Source: CAVRQM01 sp963822705 (GTDB lineage: Bacteria > Pseudomonadota > Alphaproteobacteria > Acetobacterales > Acetobacteraceae). Taken from it: DNA of 64,000 nucleotides. The stretch is taken from NCBI GenBank assembly GCA_963822705.1, contig CAWGIX010000008.1, forward strand, positions 248,001-312,000, given 5' to 3'. A program made the position numbers and the translations under genes. The notes beneath the pieces are model-generated. The model ran no database searches. It saw nothing but the letters and a program-made list of their open reading frames with translations, and was not told where the DNA came from. Positions 53,422-61,249 of this stretch are shown piece by piece; position 1 is the stretch's first letter, and the number at the start of each line of letters is the position of its first letter.

Positions 53422-54717
53422 ATGGAGTTCGCGGCGGAACTCGTCGTCGGGTTGCTGCTGATCGGGGTGAACGGCCTGCTGGCGTTGGCGGAACTCGCGG
53501 TGGTGTCGTCGAATCGGGCGCGCCTGACCGTGCTGGAGCAGAAAGGCGTGGCCGGCGCCATGCAGGCCCGGCTGCTCGCCGACGACCCGGAGCGGTTCTT
53601 GCCAACGGTGCAGGTGGGGCTGACGTTGGTGAGCATCCTGTCGGGGGTTTTTGGCGGCGCCGCCCTCGCCTCCCACCTCTCTCCCCTGCTGGTGCGGGCC
53701 GGCGTGCCGCAGCCAGGCGCGCAGAGCTTGGCCGTGGCGATCGTGGTCGTGCTAATCACCTATTTGATGCTGCTGCTCGGCGAACTGGTGCCCAAGCAAC
53801 TGGCGCTGCGCGAGCCGGAGCGTGTTGCCGCCGCGGCAGCGCGCCCCTTGCTGCTGCTGGCGCGCGCAACCGCTCCGGTGGTTTGGCTGCTCGGCCGGTC
53901 CTCGGCAGCCATGATGCGGCTGCTGGGCGCGGATCGGCCGGTGTCGCAGACCGTGACCGAGGAGGAACTGCACGCCCTGCTGGTCGAAGGCGAGCAGACC
54001 GGCGTGATCGAGACCGAGGAGCGCGGCATGATCGAGCGCGTGCTGCGACTGGCCGACAAGCCGGTACGCGCGATCATGACGCCGCGCACCGACCTGGCCT
54101 GGGTCGACCGCACCGATCCGCAGACCGAGATCATCGATACGCTGAAAAGCGAGCCGCACTCGCGCCTGGTGGTGTGCGACGGCGGCGTGGACAACCCGGT
54201 TGGCGTGGTGCAGGCGAAGGATTTGCTGGACCGGCTGCTGGACGGAAAGGAGTTTTCCGTGGCCGAGGCGCTGCGCACGCCGATGGTCATGCCGGACACG
54301 GTGACGGCACTGGACGCGCTGGAGCGGCTGCGCGGCGATCCGATCGGCATGGCGCTGGTGATGGACGAGTACGGCAGTTTCGAGGGCGTGGTCACCGCCG
54401 CGGATGTTTTGCAAGCGATCACCGGCGATCCCGAGGTTCCGGTGACGGCGAGCGGTGATACGGAAGCGGCGACGGGGGTGCTGGTGCTGGATGGGATGAT
54501 GCCGGTGGACGAGCTAAAGGCTCGGCTGAACCTGCCCGATCTGCCGGCGGAGGGCAGCTATCACACACTGGCGGGGCTGCTGCTGGCCCTGCTGCGGCGG
54601 GTGCCGCAGGAAGGCGACCGCATCGTGTTCGGCGGCTGGCTTTTTGAGGTGACCGGCATGGACGGGCGGCGGGTGGACCGGGTGCGTGCGAGCCGCGAGG
54701 CGCTGGCGCAGGGGTAA
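53422..54717 (+). CDS. CNNM/HlyC-CorC family membrane protein
   Basis: A 431-residue protein with a DUF21/CNNM membrane domain (about 1-190; VGLLLIGVNGLLALAELAVV, ILSGVFGGAALASHLSPLLV, YLMLLLGELVPKQLALREPE), two CBS motifs (about 205-330; RAIMTPRTDLAWVD and MDEYGSFEGVVTAADVLQAI) and a C-terminal CorC_HlyC domain ending VTGMDGRRVDRVRAS. Family members are linked to Mg2+/Co2+ efflux or resistance; the old hemolysin label is misleading. Single gene, intact. Confidence 0.9.
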   Translation: MEFAAELVVGLLLIGVNGLLALAELAVVSSNRARLTVLEQKGVAGAMQARLLADDPERFLPTVQVGLTLVSILSGVFGGAALASHLSPLLVRAGVPQPGAQSLAVAIVVVLITYLMLLLGELVPKQLALREPERVAAAAARPLLLLARATAPVVWLLGRSSAAMMRLLGADRPVSQTVTEEELHALLVEGEQTGVIETEERGMIERVLRLADKPVRAIMTPRTDLAWVDRTDPQTEIIDTLKSEPHSRLVVCDGGVDNPVGVVQAKDLLDRLLDGKEFSVAEALRTPMVMPDTVTALDALERLRGDPIGMALVMDEYGSFEGVVTAADVLQAITGDPEVPVTASGDTEAATGVLVLDGMMPVDELKARLNLPDLPAEGSYHTLAGLLLALLRRVPQEGDRIVFGGWLFEVTGMDGRRVDRVRASREALAQG

Positions 54718-54859
54718 GGCGGAGGCCGCGTAAGGCAGGCTTCACGCACCGAGGAGCGGAGTCGGGCCTCCACCGCTGTCGGCTTACGGAACAGCGCGGC
54801 GTCCGAGTAGGATTAAATCCCATCAGGTGCCATGCTGAAAGATAAAGGAATCAGCGGCC

Positions 54860-55168
54860 ATGAGAACCACGCAGCAATTCAGCATCACCCTGCCGCTCGA
54901 CATGGCGCAGGCCGTAGAGGGCAAAGTCAAATCGGGCGGCTATGCTTCTCGGTGAGCGAAGTCGTGCGCGATGGCGTGCGCGCCTTGCTGGAACGTGACG
55001 CGGCGATGGAGCGGTGGCTACGGGAAGAAGTGGTGGCGGGGCATCAGGAATATCTGGCCGATCCGTCCAAAGCGGTCCTGCGGATGCGTTGCTGGCACGT
55101 ATAAGGGCGCGCCGTGCCTCACCACGCCGTGAAAGACACTCCGGAAACGCAGATCGACGCCGCATGAG
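54860..55168 (+). pseudogene. ParD-type antitoxin, frame-broken and without its toxin
   Basis: The N-terminal ribbon-helix-helix of ParD antitoxins is clear: MRTTQQFSITLPLDMAQAVE and KVKSGGYAS. A break near 54948 leads to VSEVVRDGVRALLERDAAME and WLREEVVAGHQEYLADPSKA, and another near 55083 to PADALLARIRARRAS. The true end is uncertain. No parE toxin reading frame could be found in the next 200 bp in any frame, although it normally overlaps parD. It may be an orphan antitoxin, a remnant of a lost module, or affected by assembly errors like other genes here. Confidence 0.6.
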
Positions 55169-55381
55169 CAGCATTTGTGTCCCCACCATGTTCGTGAGGA
55201 CTGATCGCGTCGCTTGGGTATGGCTACATCTGCGCGCGGTAAGTTGGCCTAATCGTGATCCAACAGGCCACAGGGTGCGAGCCATTTAGTTCCAAAATGG
55301 AATCCAGCTGCCGATCTATATATCACGCGAAAGCAATGGAAGACGTATTGGTTGGTGTTTACCCCGGCCAGAGCAAGTCCG
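55169..55381. other. Intergenic stretch after the ParD remnant
   Basis: 213 bp without a recognisable gene or hairpin. This is where parE would be expected; the three plus frames give no ParE-like helices or the usual C-terminal RHGR-type motif. Confidence 0.35.
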
Positions 55382-56005
55382 TCAGCTCATCAAATCGGCG
55401 CAGTGGCGGACATAGGCGGGGCGCTGCTGCAAGCGTTCGTACCAGGCACGCAGGTGCGGCGCGTCGGGACGCACGATGTCCATGCTGAACCAGCGATGCA
55501 CATGCGGACCGAACGGGATGTCGGCGAGACTGAACGACTCGCCCACCACAAACGCGTGCCCGCCGAGCCGCGCGTCGAGCACCGCCCAGATGCGCCCCGC
55601 CTGTTGCTCCGCCTGCGCCAAAGCGGCGGCGTCGCGCTGCTCCGGCGGGGTGCGCACCGCCATTCTGTAGACGGCGGATTGCGGCGGGGTGAGCGCGGTC
55701 TGCTGAAACTCCATCCAGGCATCCACCGTGCCGCGCGCCCGGGGCTCGCTCGGGTAGAGCGCCGTTTCGGGAGCGTGCGCGGCGCACAGATAGCGCAAAA
55801 TGGCGTTGCTCTCGAACAGGGAAAAGTCGTCGTCCTGCAGCGCCGGAACCAGGCCGAGCGGGCTCATGGCGCGGTATTCGGGCGTGTCGGTGCGCCCGAA
55901 CTCCATTCCGGCGTCGATGCGCCGATAATTCAGGCCCAGCTCGTCCAGCAGCCACAGCACCTTCATCACGTTGCTGGAACTGGTCCGTCCCCACACGGTG
56001 ATCAC
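55382..56005 (-). CDS. Glutathione S-transferase family protein
   Basis: A 207-residue cytosolic GST. The N-terminal thioredoxin-like domain has WGRTSSSNVMKVLWLLDELG (catalytic Ser/Thr region), PLGLVPALQDD (cis-Pro) and FESNAILRYLCAAHA (glutathione-binding ES motif). The helical C-terminal domain has FVVGESFSLADIPFGPHVHR (N-capping motif). The GTG at 56005 is preferred because family proteins begin at this strand; an upstream ATG adds 11 residues. It is divergent from dsbB. The substrate is unknown. Confidence 0.9.
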   Translation of the reverse strand: MITVWGRTSSSNVMKVLWLLDELGLNYRRIDAGMEFGRTDTPEYRAMSPLGLVPALQDDDFSLFESNAILRYLCAAHAPETALYPSEPRARGTVDAWMEFQQTALTPPQSAVYRMAVRTPPEQRDAAALAQAEQQAGRIWAVLDARLGGHAFVVGESFSLADIPFGPHVHRWFSMDIVRPDAPHLRAWYERLQQRPAYVRHCADLMS

Positions 56006-56112
56006 GGCGTTCTTCTCCCCGGCGTTTCGGCCCCACACTTCGGCAAGGGTGTCCGCATTCCGCCCGATCGCACAAGCTTGCCGCTGCGCATTGGCGCCGC
56101 CATAGACCGGTC

Positions 56113-56613
56113 ATGATGGTCCCCCGCCTGCGCGTGGCGCTGGCCGTCTCGGCGCTGGCGGCCGGGGCGGCGCTGCTGGTGGCGCTCGGGGCCGAGCGCT
56201 GGGGCGGCCTGGTGCCGTGCGCGCTGTGCCTGGTGGAACGCTGGCCGTATCGCTTGGCCTTGGGTTTTGCCCTGCTGGGGCTGGTGCTGCCGCGCGCCTG
56301 GGCGCGGGGCGCGGCGGCACTGGTGCTGCTCTCCGTCCTGGCCGGTGCCGCCACCGCGGCCGTGCATGTGGGCGTGGAGCAGGGCGCCTGGAGCAGCCCG
56401 CTGCCGCAATGCCAGGCGCCGCGCCTGGGCAGCGGAACCATCGCGCAGCGGCTGGCGCGCATGCCGCTGCGTCCGTCGGTGGCCTGCGAGGACCCGACCT
56501 ATCTCGTGCCGGGAGTGCCGGTCTCGATGGCGCTCGCCAACCTGCTGTATGCCCTGGCGTTTGCGGCCGGCCTCGCCACGTTTCTGCTGCGCAGCCGAGG
56601 GCCCGACGCATGA
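56113..56613 (+). CDS. dsbB: Disulfide bond formation protein B
   Basis: An inner-membrane quinone reductase that reoxidises DsbA, 166 residues with four helices. The first periplasmic Cys pair is in VPCALCLVERWPYR, and the second pair is one Cys in LPQCQAPRLG and one in VACEDPTYLVPG, separated by about 27 residues as in DsbB. Start at the ATG 56113 or the next codon 56116. The stop overlaps the coq7 start (ATGA), an arrangement that links two quinone-related genes. Confidence 0.88.
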   Translation: MMVPRLRVALAVSALAAGAALLVALGAERWGGLVPCALCLVERWPYRLALGFALLGLVLPRAWARGAAALVLLSVLAGAATAAVHVGVEQGAWSSPLPQCQAPRLGSGTIAQRLARMPLRPSVACEDPTYLVPGVPVSMALANLLYALAFAAGLATFLLRSRGPDA

Positions 56614-57167
56614 GCCAAGAGAACGCCTCACCCGACTGGCTGCCCGGCGACCCGACGCCGCGCGACCGCATCGAGCGCTTGGTGCGCGTCGACCACGCCG
56701 GCGAATACGGCGCCAAGCGCATCTACCAGGGCCAGCTGGCCGTGCTCGGGCGGGGACCGAAGGGTGACGTGCTGCGGCACATGCAGGCGCAGGAGCAAAT
56801 CCACCTCGACACGTTTGCCGCTTTGATCGCGGAACGCCGGGTGCGGCCCACCGCCCTCCTGCCACTGTGGCACGTGGCGGGCTTTGCGCTTGGGGCTGCC
56901 ACGGCGGCACTCGGGGAGCGCGCCGCCATGGCATGCACTGTGGCGGTCGAGGAGGCGATCGACGAGCATTATGCCGCCCAGGCCGCCAGCCTGGGCGATG
57001 ACGAGGCCGGGCTGCGGGGCACCATCGAGCGGTTCCGCGCCGAGGAACTGGAGCACCGCGACATCGGCTTGGCGCACGAGGCCGAAGGCGCGCCCGGCTA
57101 TAGGCTCCTGCACCGGGCGATCAAAGCCGGGTGCAGAGCGGCGATCGCCCTAAGCAAGCGATTGTGA
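56610..57167 (+). CDS. coq7: Demethoxyubiquinone hydroxylase, COQ7 family
   Basis: A di-iron monooxygenase of 185 residues that hydroxylates 5-demethoxyubiquinol in ubiquinone synthesis. The iron-binding Glu/His motifs are visible in RVDHAGEYGAKRIYQGQLAV, QEQIHLDTF, AVEEAIDEHYAAQ and EELEHRDIG. The membrane-associated helix is VAGFALGAATAALGERA. Its ATG overlaps the dsbB stop by four bases. Presence of COQ7 instead of UbiF supports an alphaproteobacterial origin. Confidence 0.94.
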   Translation: MSQENASPDWLPGDPTPRDRIERLVRVDHAGEYGAKRIYQGQLAVLGRGPKGDVLRHMQAQEQIHLDTFAALIAERRVRPTALLPLWHVAGFALGAATAALGERAAMACTVAVEEAIDEHYAAQAASLGDDEAGLRGTIERFRAEELEHRDIGLAHEAEGAPGYRLLHRAIKAGCRAAIALSKRL

Positions 57168-57271
57168 TTGAGGGTGGGTACTTAAATAGAGAACTCAGTC
57201 TCACCCCGTGCGTAAGTCGTAAAGGATCAGAGCCAGAGACTGCCTCCAGCTATAACTCGGAGGCTTCTCAG

Positions 57272-57817
57272 ATGATCCAAGTATCGCGACGTGAGAGCAT
57301 AGTCGGGTTGTTCGCAGCTGGCGCCACGGCATTGGTGGCGCGGCCTGCGCAGGCATCCGGGCTGGGTCGTGCCGACCTGTGGAGAACCATGCCGCTGGTC
57401 CGCCACGACGGAACCAGGTTCACCATGGCGGACCTGCCGAGCCGGGTGGTGGTCGCGGCGGTCTGGGTGTCCTACTGCCAGCCCTGCCTGGCCGAGCTGC
57501 CGCAACTGAGGCGGCTGCCAAATCTGCTCGGCCCGAGCAACGTGAACGTGGTGCTGATCAGCCACCCCGACGAGTGGGCGACCGACTACCCCCTGGCGGC
57601 CAGCTACGGTCTGGGCGCCCAGGCCGCGACGATCGACCGCTCGGTGCCGACCTCCCGGGTGGCGGCGGCGTTCGGGATACAGGACGGTGCGCTCGACCTG
57701 CCGCAGTCCTTCACGTTCACCCGCCCGCCCCTACGCCTGGTGCACAGCAAGCTCGGCCCGACCAACTGGGCCGCGGCGGACGTGGTCCACCGGCTGCGCC
57801 AGGCCGCGCTGGCCTAA
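57272..57817 (+). CDS. TlpA-like thioredoxin-fold protein
   Basis: A 181-residue exported thiol-disulfide protein. The N-terminus SRRESIVGLFAAGATALVA is a Tat-like signal with ARPAQASG cleavage region. The redox motif is CQPC in WVSYCQPCLAELPQLRR (about residue 70). QSFTFTRPPLRLVHSKLGPT includes the cis-Pro-like region. It may handle periplasmic disulfides or cytochrome c maturation; proximity to dsbB is suggestive. The ATG at 57272 has CGGAGG about nine bases upstream. It is convergent with the MFS gene, and their stop codons overlap. Confidence 0.82.
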   Translation: MIQVSRRESIVGLFAAGATALVARPAQASGLGRADLWRTMPLVRHDGTRFTMADLPSRVVVAAVWVSYCQPCLAELPQLRRLPNLLGPSNVNVVLISHPDEWATDYPLAASYGLGAQAATIDRSVPTSRVAAAFGIQDGALDLPQSFTFTRPPLRLVHSKLGPTNWAAADVVHRLRQAALA

Positions 57818-59103
57818 GCAACCGCCGGGGCGGCGGTCGCCGGCGCGCGCGGGCGCGTGCTGATGGCGAGCGCCGCCAGCGCGGCCACCAGGCAGGCCGC
57901 GCCCGAGGTGAAGAACGCGGGCAGGTAGCTGGCCAGCGCGTCGCGCGACCAGCCGCCGGCGTAGGTGGCGAACGCGGCGCCGAGCTGGTGGCCACAAAAC
58001 ACCCAGCCGAACACGACCGCCGCCCGCTCGCGCCCGTACGCCGCTCCGCACAGACGCACCGTGGGCGGCACGGTGGCGATCCAGTCGAGGCCGTAGAACA
58101 CGGCAAAGATCGACAGGCCGAGGATGGAGAAATTGGTGAACGGCAGCGCCATGAGCGAAAGGCCGCGCAGGCCGTAATACATGAACAGCAGCTTGCGGCT
58201 GTCGACGCGGTCGGTCAGCCAGCCCGAGCCGATGGTGCCGACGAAATCGAACGCGCCCATCATGGCGAGCACGCCCGCGGCGGTGGTGGCGGCAAGCCCG
58301 AAGTCGTGACAGAGCGGGATGAAGTGCGTGCCGATCAGGCCGTTGGTGGACAGGCCGCAGACGAAGAAGGTGCCGAACAACAGCCAGAACGTGCGCTCGC
58401 GCGAGGCATCGGTCAGCGCCGAGAGTGCGCTGCGGACCACGTTGCCGGCGGGCAGCGGCCGCATGACGGTGCGCTCGCCATACGATGCCAATCCCAGCTC
58501 CGAGGGATGGTCGCAGCCGATCAGCAGCATCAGCACACCGGCTATGGTGCAAGCCGCGGCGGCCGGGAGCAGGGCCACCCGCCAGCCCACGTGATCGGCC
58601 AGCCAGGCGGCGAGGGGCAAGAATACCAGCGAGCCGGTGGCCGAACTGGCAGTCAGCATTCCGATCACCAAGCCGCGCCGCGCAGTAAACCAGCGGTTGG
58701 CGACCGAGGCGCCGAGCACGATGGCGGTCATGCCGGTGCCGACGCCGAGCATCAGGCCCCAGGTGGCCCAGAGCTGCCACAGCTGGGTCAGCCGCGTGGC
58801 GAGAAAAATGCCGGCGACGATCAGGGTCATGGCGGCGGCCACGCTGGCGCGCAGGCCGTAGCGGGCGATGATCGCCGCGGCGAACGGGCCGAGTAGGCCG
58901 TACAGCGCGATGCGCAGCGCCAGCGGCCCGGAAATGCTGCCCAGGCTCCAGCCGAACTCGGCGTGCAGCGGGTTCAGGAGCACGCCGGGCATGCCCATGG
59001 CGGCGGCGGTGCTCAGCATGGTGAGGAAGGTCACCGCGACCATGGCCCAGCCATAATGGACATTCCGCCGCGCCAGCCACGGGGCCAGCAGATGCGAGAG
59101 CAT
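57814..59103 (-). CDS. MFS transporter
   Basis: A 429-residue major facilitator with about twelve membrane helices. The start ATG at 59103 gives MLSHLLAPWLARRNVHYGWA, the usual beginning of the monocarboxylate/oxalate-type MFS group. Other markers: FAAAIIARYGLRASVAAAM, a loop 2-3 motif variant, and GSGWLTDRVDSRKLLFMYYG, the corresponding loop 8-9 motif. The substrate is unknown. An open upstream extension to 59262 is not transporter-like. Single gene. Confidence 0.9.
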   Translation of the reverse strand: MLSHLLAPWLARRNVHYGWAMVAVTFLTMLSTAAAMGMPGVLLNPLHAEFGWSLGSISGPLALRIALYGLLGPFAAAIIARYGLRASVAAAMTLIVAGIFLATRLTQLWQLWATWGLMLGVGTGMTAIVLGASVANRWFTARRGLVIGMLTASSATGSLVFLPLAAWLADHVGWRVALLPAAAACTIAGVLMLLIGCDHPSELGLASYGERTVMRPLPAGNVVRSALSALTDASRERTFWLLFGTFFVCGLSTNGLIGTHFIPLCHDFGLAATTAAGVLAMMGAFDFVGTIGSGWLTDRVDSRKLLFMYYGLRGLSLMALPFTNFSILGLSIFAVFYGLDWIATVPPTVRLCGAAYGRERAAVVFGWVFCGHQLGAAFATYAGGWSRDALASYLPAFFTSGAACLVAALAALAISTRPRAPATAAPAVA

Positions 59104-59264
59104 CAGTGCGTCCTTTCCGCGGCGGCGCCCGCCGGCTCGCAATCTCGTGTCATGCCCAGGCTTGGCAGCCGGCGCAAGCACCTGAACCCGGTGCGAGGTC
59201 GGCCGTTTCGTGTATGGGGCCGGCACCGAAATCGTCCGGCCACCTTCAATGAGGACAGCCACAC

Positions 59265-59771
59265 ATGATGAAGACCTATGACGATCTGTTCCTGGCCTTT
59301 CTGCAGGACGTCTACTATGCGGAGAGGCAGATCCTGAAGGCGCTGCCCAAGCTGGCGAAGGCGTCGCAGAGCGACAAGCTCAAGCAGGCTTTTACGCATC
59401 ATCGCGAAGAGACCGAGCAGCATGTACAGCGGCTGCAGCAGGTGTTCGAGGCGATCGGCAAGACCGCGCGCGGCAAAACCTGCGAGGCAATCCAGGGCCT
59501 GATCGAAGAAGGCGAAGAGGTCGTCGGCGATTTCGAGCAAGGTCCGGTTCGCGATGCCGGCCTGGCCGCCTGTGCCCAGGCGGTGGAACACTACGAAATG
59601 GCCCGCTACGGCGCGCTGATCGCGTGGGCGAAGGCCGGCGGGCACCAGAACGTGGTGAGCCTGCTGGAGCAGACGCTGACCGAGGAGAAGAAAGCGGACA
59701 CCCTGCTCAACGAGATCGCGAATAGCGAACTCAACCCGAAGGCGGCGCAGACCACCAAGCTTGCTGCCTGA
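59265..59771 (+). CDS. DUF892 ferritin-like protein (YciE/YciF type)
   Basis: A 168-residue four-helix-bundle protein. Family landmarks: TYDDLFLAFLQDVYYAERQI, FTHHREETEQHVQRLQQVFE, CEAIQGLIEEGEEVV and AQAVEHYEMARYGALIAWAK. Glu and His residues on paired helices could bind a metal centre as in rubrerythrin-like proteins. Members are stress-induced in several bacteria. The start ATG is at 59265 or 59268. It precedes the PHA genes by 170 bp with a terminator-like hairpin in between. Confidence 0.9.
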   Translation: MMKTYDDLFLAFLQDVYYAERQILKALPKLAKASQSDKLKQAFTHHREETEQHVQRLQQVFEAIGKTARGKTCEAIQGLIEEGEEVVGDFEQGPVRDAGLAACAQAVEHYEMARYGALIAWAKAGGHQNVVSLLEQTLTEEKKADTLLNEIANSELNPKAAQTTKLAA

Positions 59772-59779
59772 CAGCGCTT

Positions 59780-59812
59780 CCGGCCGGCGGGGGTTTTTCC
59801 CCTGCCTGCCGG
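59780..59812 (+). terminator. Imperfect hairpin after the DUF892 gene
   Basis: CCGGC-C-GGC-GGGG pairs with CCCC-T-GCC-T-GCCGG around a T-rich loop, directly after the DUF892 stop. No T-run follows the stem. Confidence 0.4.
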
Positions 59813-59888
59813 ACCGCGCAAGCGGGACCATCGCTCGCAAGGAGGGCTTGACCGAGGTGCAATCCAGCACGGAGCATGATGACTGACG

Positions 59889-59919
59889 GGAGCTGCCGGC
59901 TTTAGGCGGCTCCGTTTTT
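59889..59919 (+). terminator. Terminator-like hairpin with T-run before phaB
   Basis: GGAG-(CTG)-CCG pairs with CGG-CTCC and is followed by GTTTTTC, in the short gap before the phaB ribosome-binding site GGGGAGG. It may end DUF892 transcripts or attenuate read-through into phaB. Confidence 0.5.
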
Positions 59920-59938
59920 CTGGGGAGGAAAACAGGAA

Positions 59939-60680
59939 ATGGACCGAGTGGCGCTGGTAACCGGTGGTATGGGCGGGTTGGGTGAATCGATTTCGGCAAA
60001 ACTCGCCTCGAGCGGCTACCGCGTTGCGGTGACGCACTCGCCCAGCAATACCAAGTCGCAGTCCTGGGTAGCGGACATGAAGTCGCGCGGGATGGAGTTT
60101 CATCCGGTGGGCATCGACGTCGCCGATTTCGAGTTCCTGCACCGCCGGCGTGAAGCAGGTGCAGGAGCAGGTCGGACCGATCGACATTCTGGTCAACAAT
60201 GCCGGCATCACCCGGGACATGACCTTCAAGAAGATGGGCAAGACGGACTGGGACGCCGTCATGCACACGAATTTGGACAGCGTGTTCAACATGACCAAGC
60301 CTGTCCTCGACGGCATGGTGGAGCGAGGCTGGGGCCGGGTGATCAACATCTCGTCGGTGAACGGCCAAAAGGGTCAGTTCGGGCAAACCAACTACTCGGC
60401 GGCCAAGGCCGGCATGCACGGCTTTACCAAGGCGCTGGCCTACGAGGTGGCGCGGCGCGGTGTCACGGTGAACACAATCTCGCCCGGCTATATCGGCACA
60501 AAAATGGTCATGGCGATTCCGAAAGAGGTGCTGGAGAGCAAGATCCTGCCGCAGATTCCGATGGGCCGGCTCGGAAAGCCGGAGGAGATCGCGGCGCTGA
60601 TCGTTTATCTCGTCTCCGACGATGCCAGTTTTGTCACCGGCGCCAATATCGCCATCAATGGCGGCCAGCATATGCACTAG
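59939..60680 (+). CDS. phaB: Acetoacetyl-CoA reductase (one frame break)
   Basis: An NADPH-dependent SDR enzyme that makes (R)-3-hydroxybutyryl-CoA for polyhydroxyalkanoate synthesis. The first frame has ALVTGGMGGLGESISAKLAS (cofactor loop) and GIDVADFE, breaks near 60132, and resumes as SCTAGVKQVQEQVGPIDILV with NNAGITRDMTFKKMGK, the catalytic Ser/Tyr/Lys in INISSVNGQKGQFGQTNYSA and AKAGMHGFTKAL, and the end AINGGQHMH. The repaired length of about 246 residues is normal for PhaB. GGGGAGG lies upstream. A phasin gene follows after 38 bp. Confidence 0.92.
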
Positions 60681-60718
60681 CCGACCCGTCCGCAAACGTG
60701 AAACGCAAGGAGGCTACG

Positions 60719-61162
60719 ATGGCCGCGGAATCGAATCAGATGCAGGAACAGTTCTCCCGGATACTGGAGCAGTTCCGTTTTCCCGGCATGGACATGCATG
60801 CCTTGATGGAGAGTCAGCAGAAGAACCTGGAGGCGTTGCGCGAGTTGACCCGCATCGCCGGCGAGGGCGCGGCGGCGGTGTCGCGGCGCCAGCAGGAGAT
60901 CGTGCAGCAGGCGCTAGAGCAGACCGCGGCGATGATGCGCGACTTCAAGCTGCCCGGCAGTCCGGGCGAGGCAGCCGCGGCGCAGCAGGAGCTGGTCCGC
61001 AAGGCGGTGGAGACGGCGCTGTCGAACGCGCGCGAACTCGGGGAGATGGTGAACAAGTCCAGCCGCGAGGCTTTTGACGTGATCCAGCGGCGGACCACGG
61101 AGAGTTTGCAGGAGCTGCGTCATGCAGCCGTCCACGGCCGAGATCCTTCGCCCGGAAGCTGA
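60719..61162 (+). CDS. Phasin family protein (PHA granule-associated)
   Basis: A 147-residue, mostly helical, amphipathic protein: FRFPGMDMHALMESQQKNLE, ARELGEMVNKSSREAFDVIQ and RTTESLQELRH match the phasin pattern. Such proteins coat polyhydroxyalkanoate granules. The start ATG at 60719 has AAGGAGG five bases upstream. Being directly downstream of phaB, it is likely cotranscribed with it. No PHA synthase (phaC) is present in the window. Confidence 0.82.
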   Translation: MAAESNQMQEQFSRILEQFRFPGMDMHALMESQQKNLEALRELTRIAGEGAAAVSRRQQEIVQQALEQTAAMMRDFKLPGSPGEAAAAQQELVRKAVETALSNARELGEMVNKSSREAFDVIQRRTTESLQELRHAAVHGRDPSPGS

Positions 61163-61249
61163 CACGGGTTTGGATGCGACTTTCTGGGACATCCGAATGG
61201 GCCCGTCAGCAAGGTCGTCAGCCTGCGAGGGGCAGCGAGCGAGTGAGGC

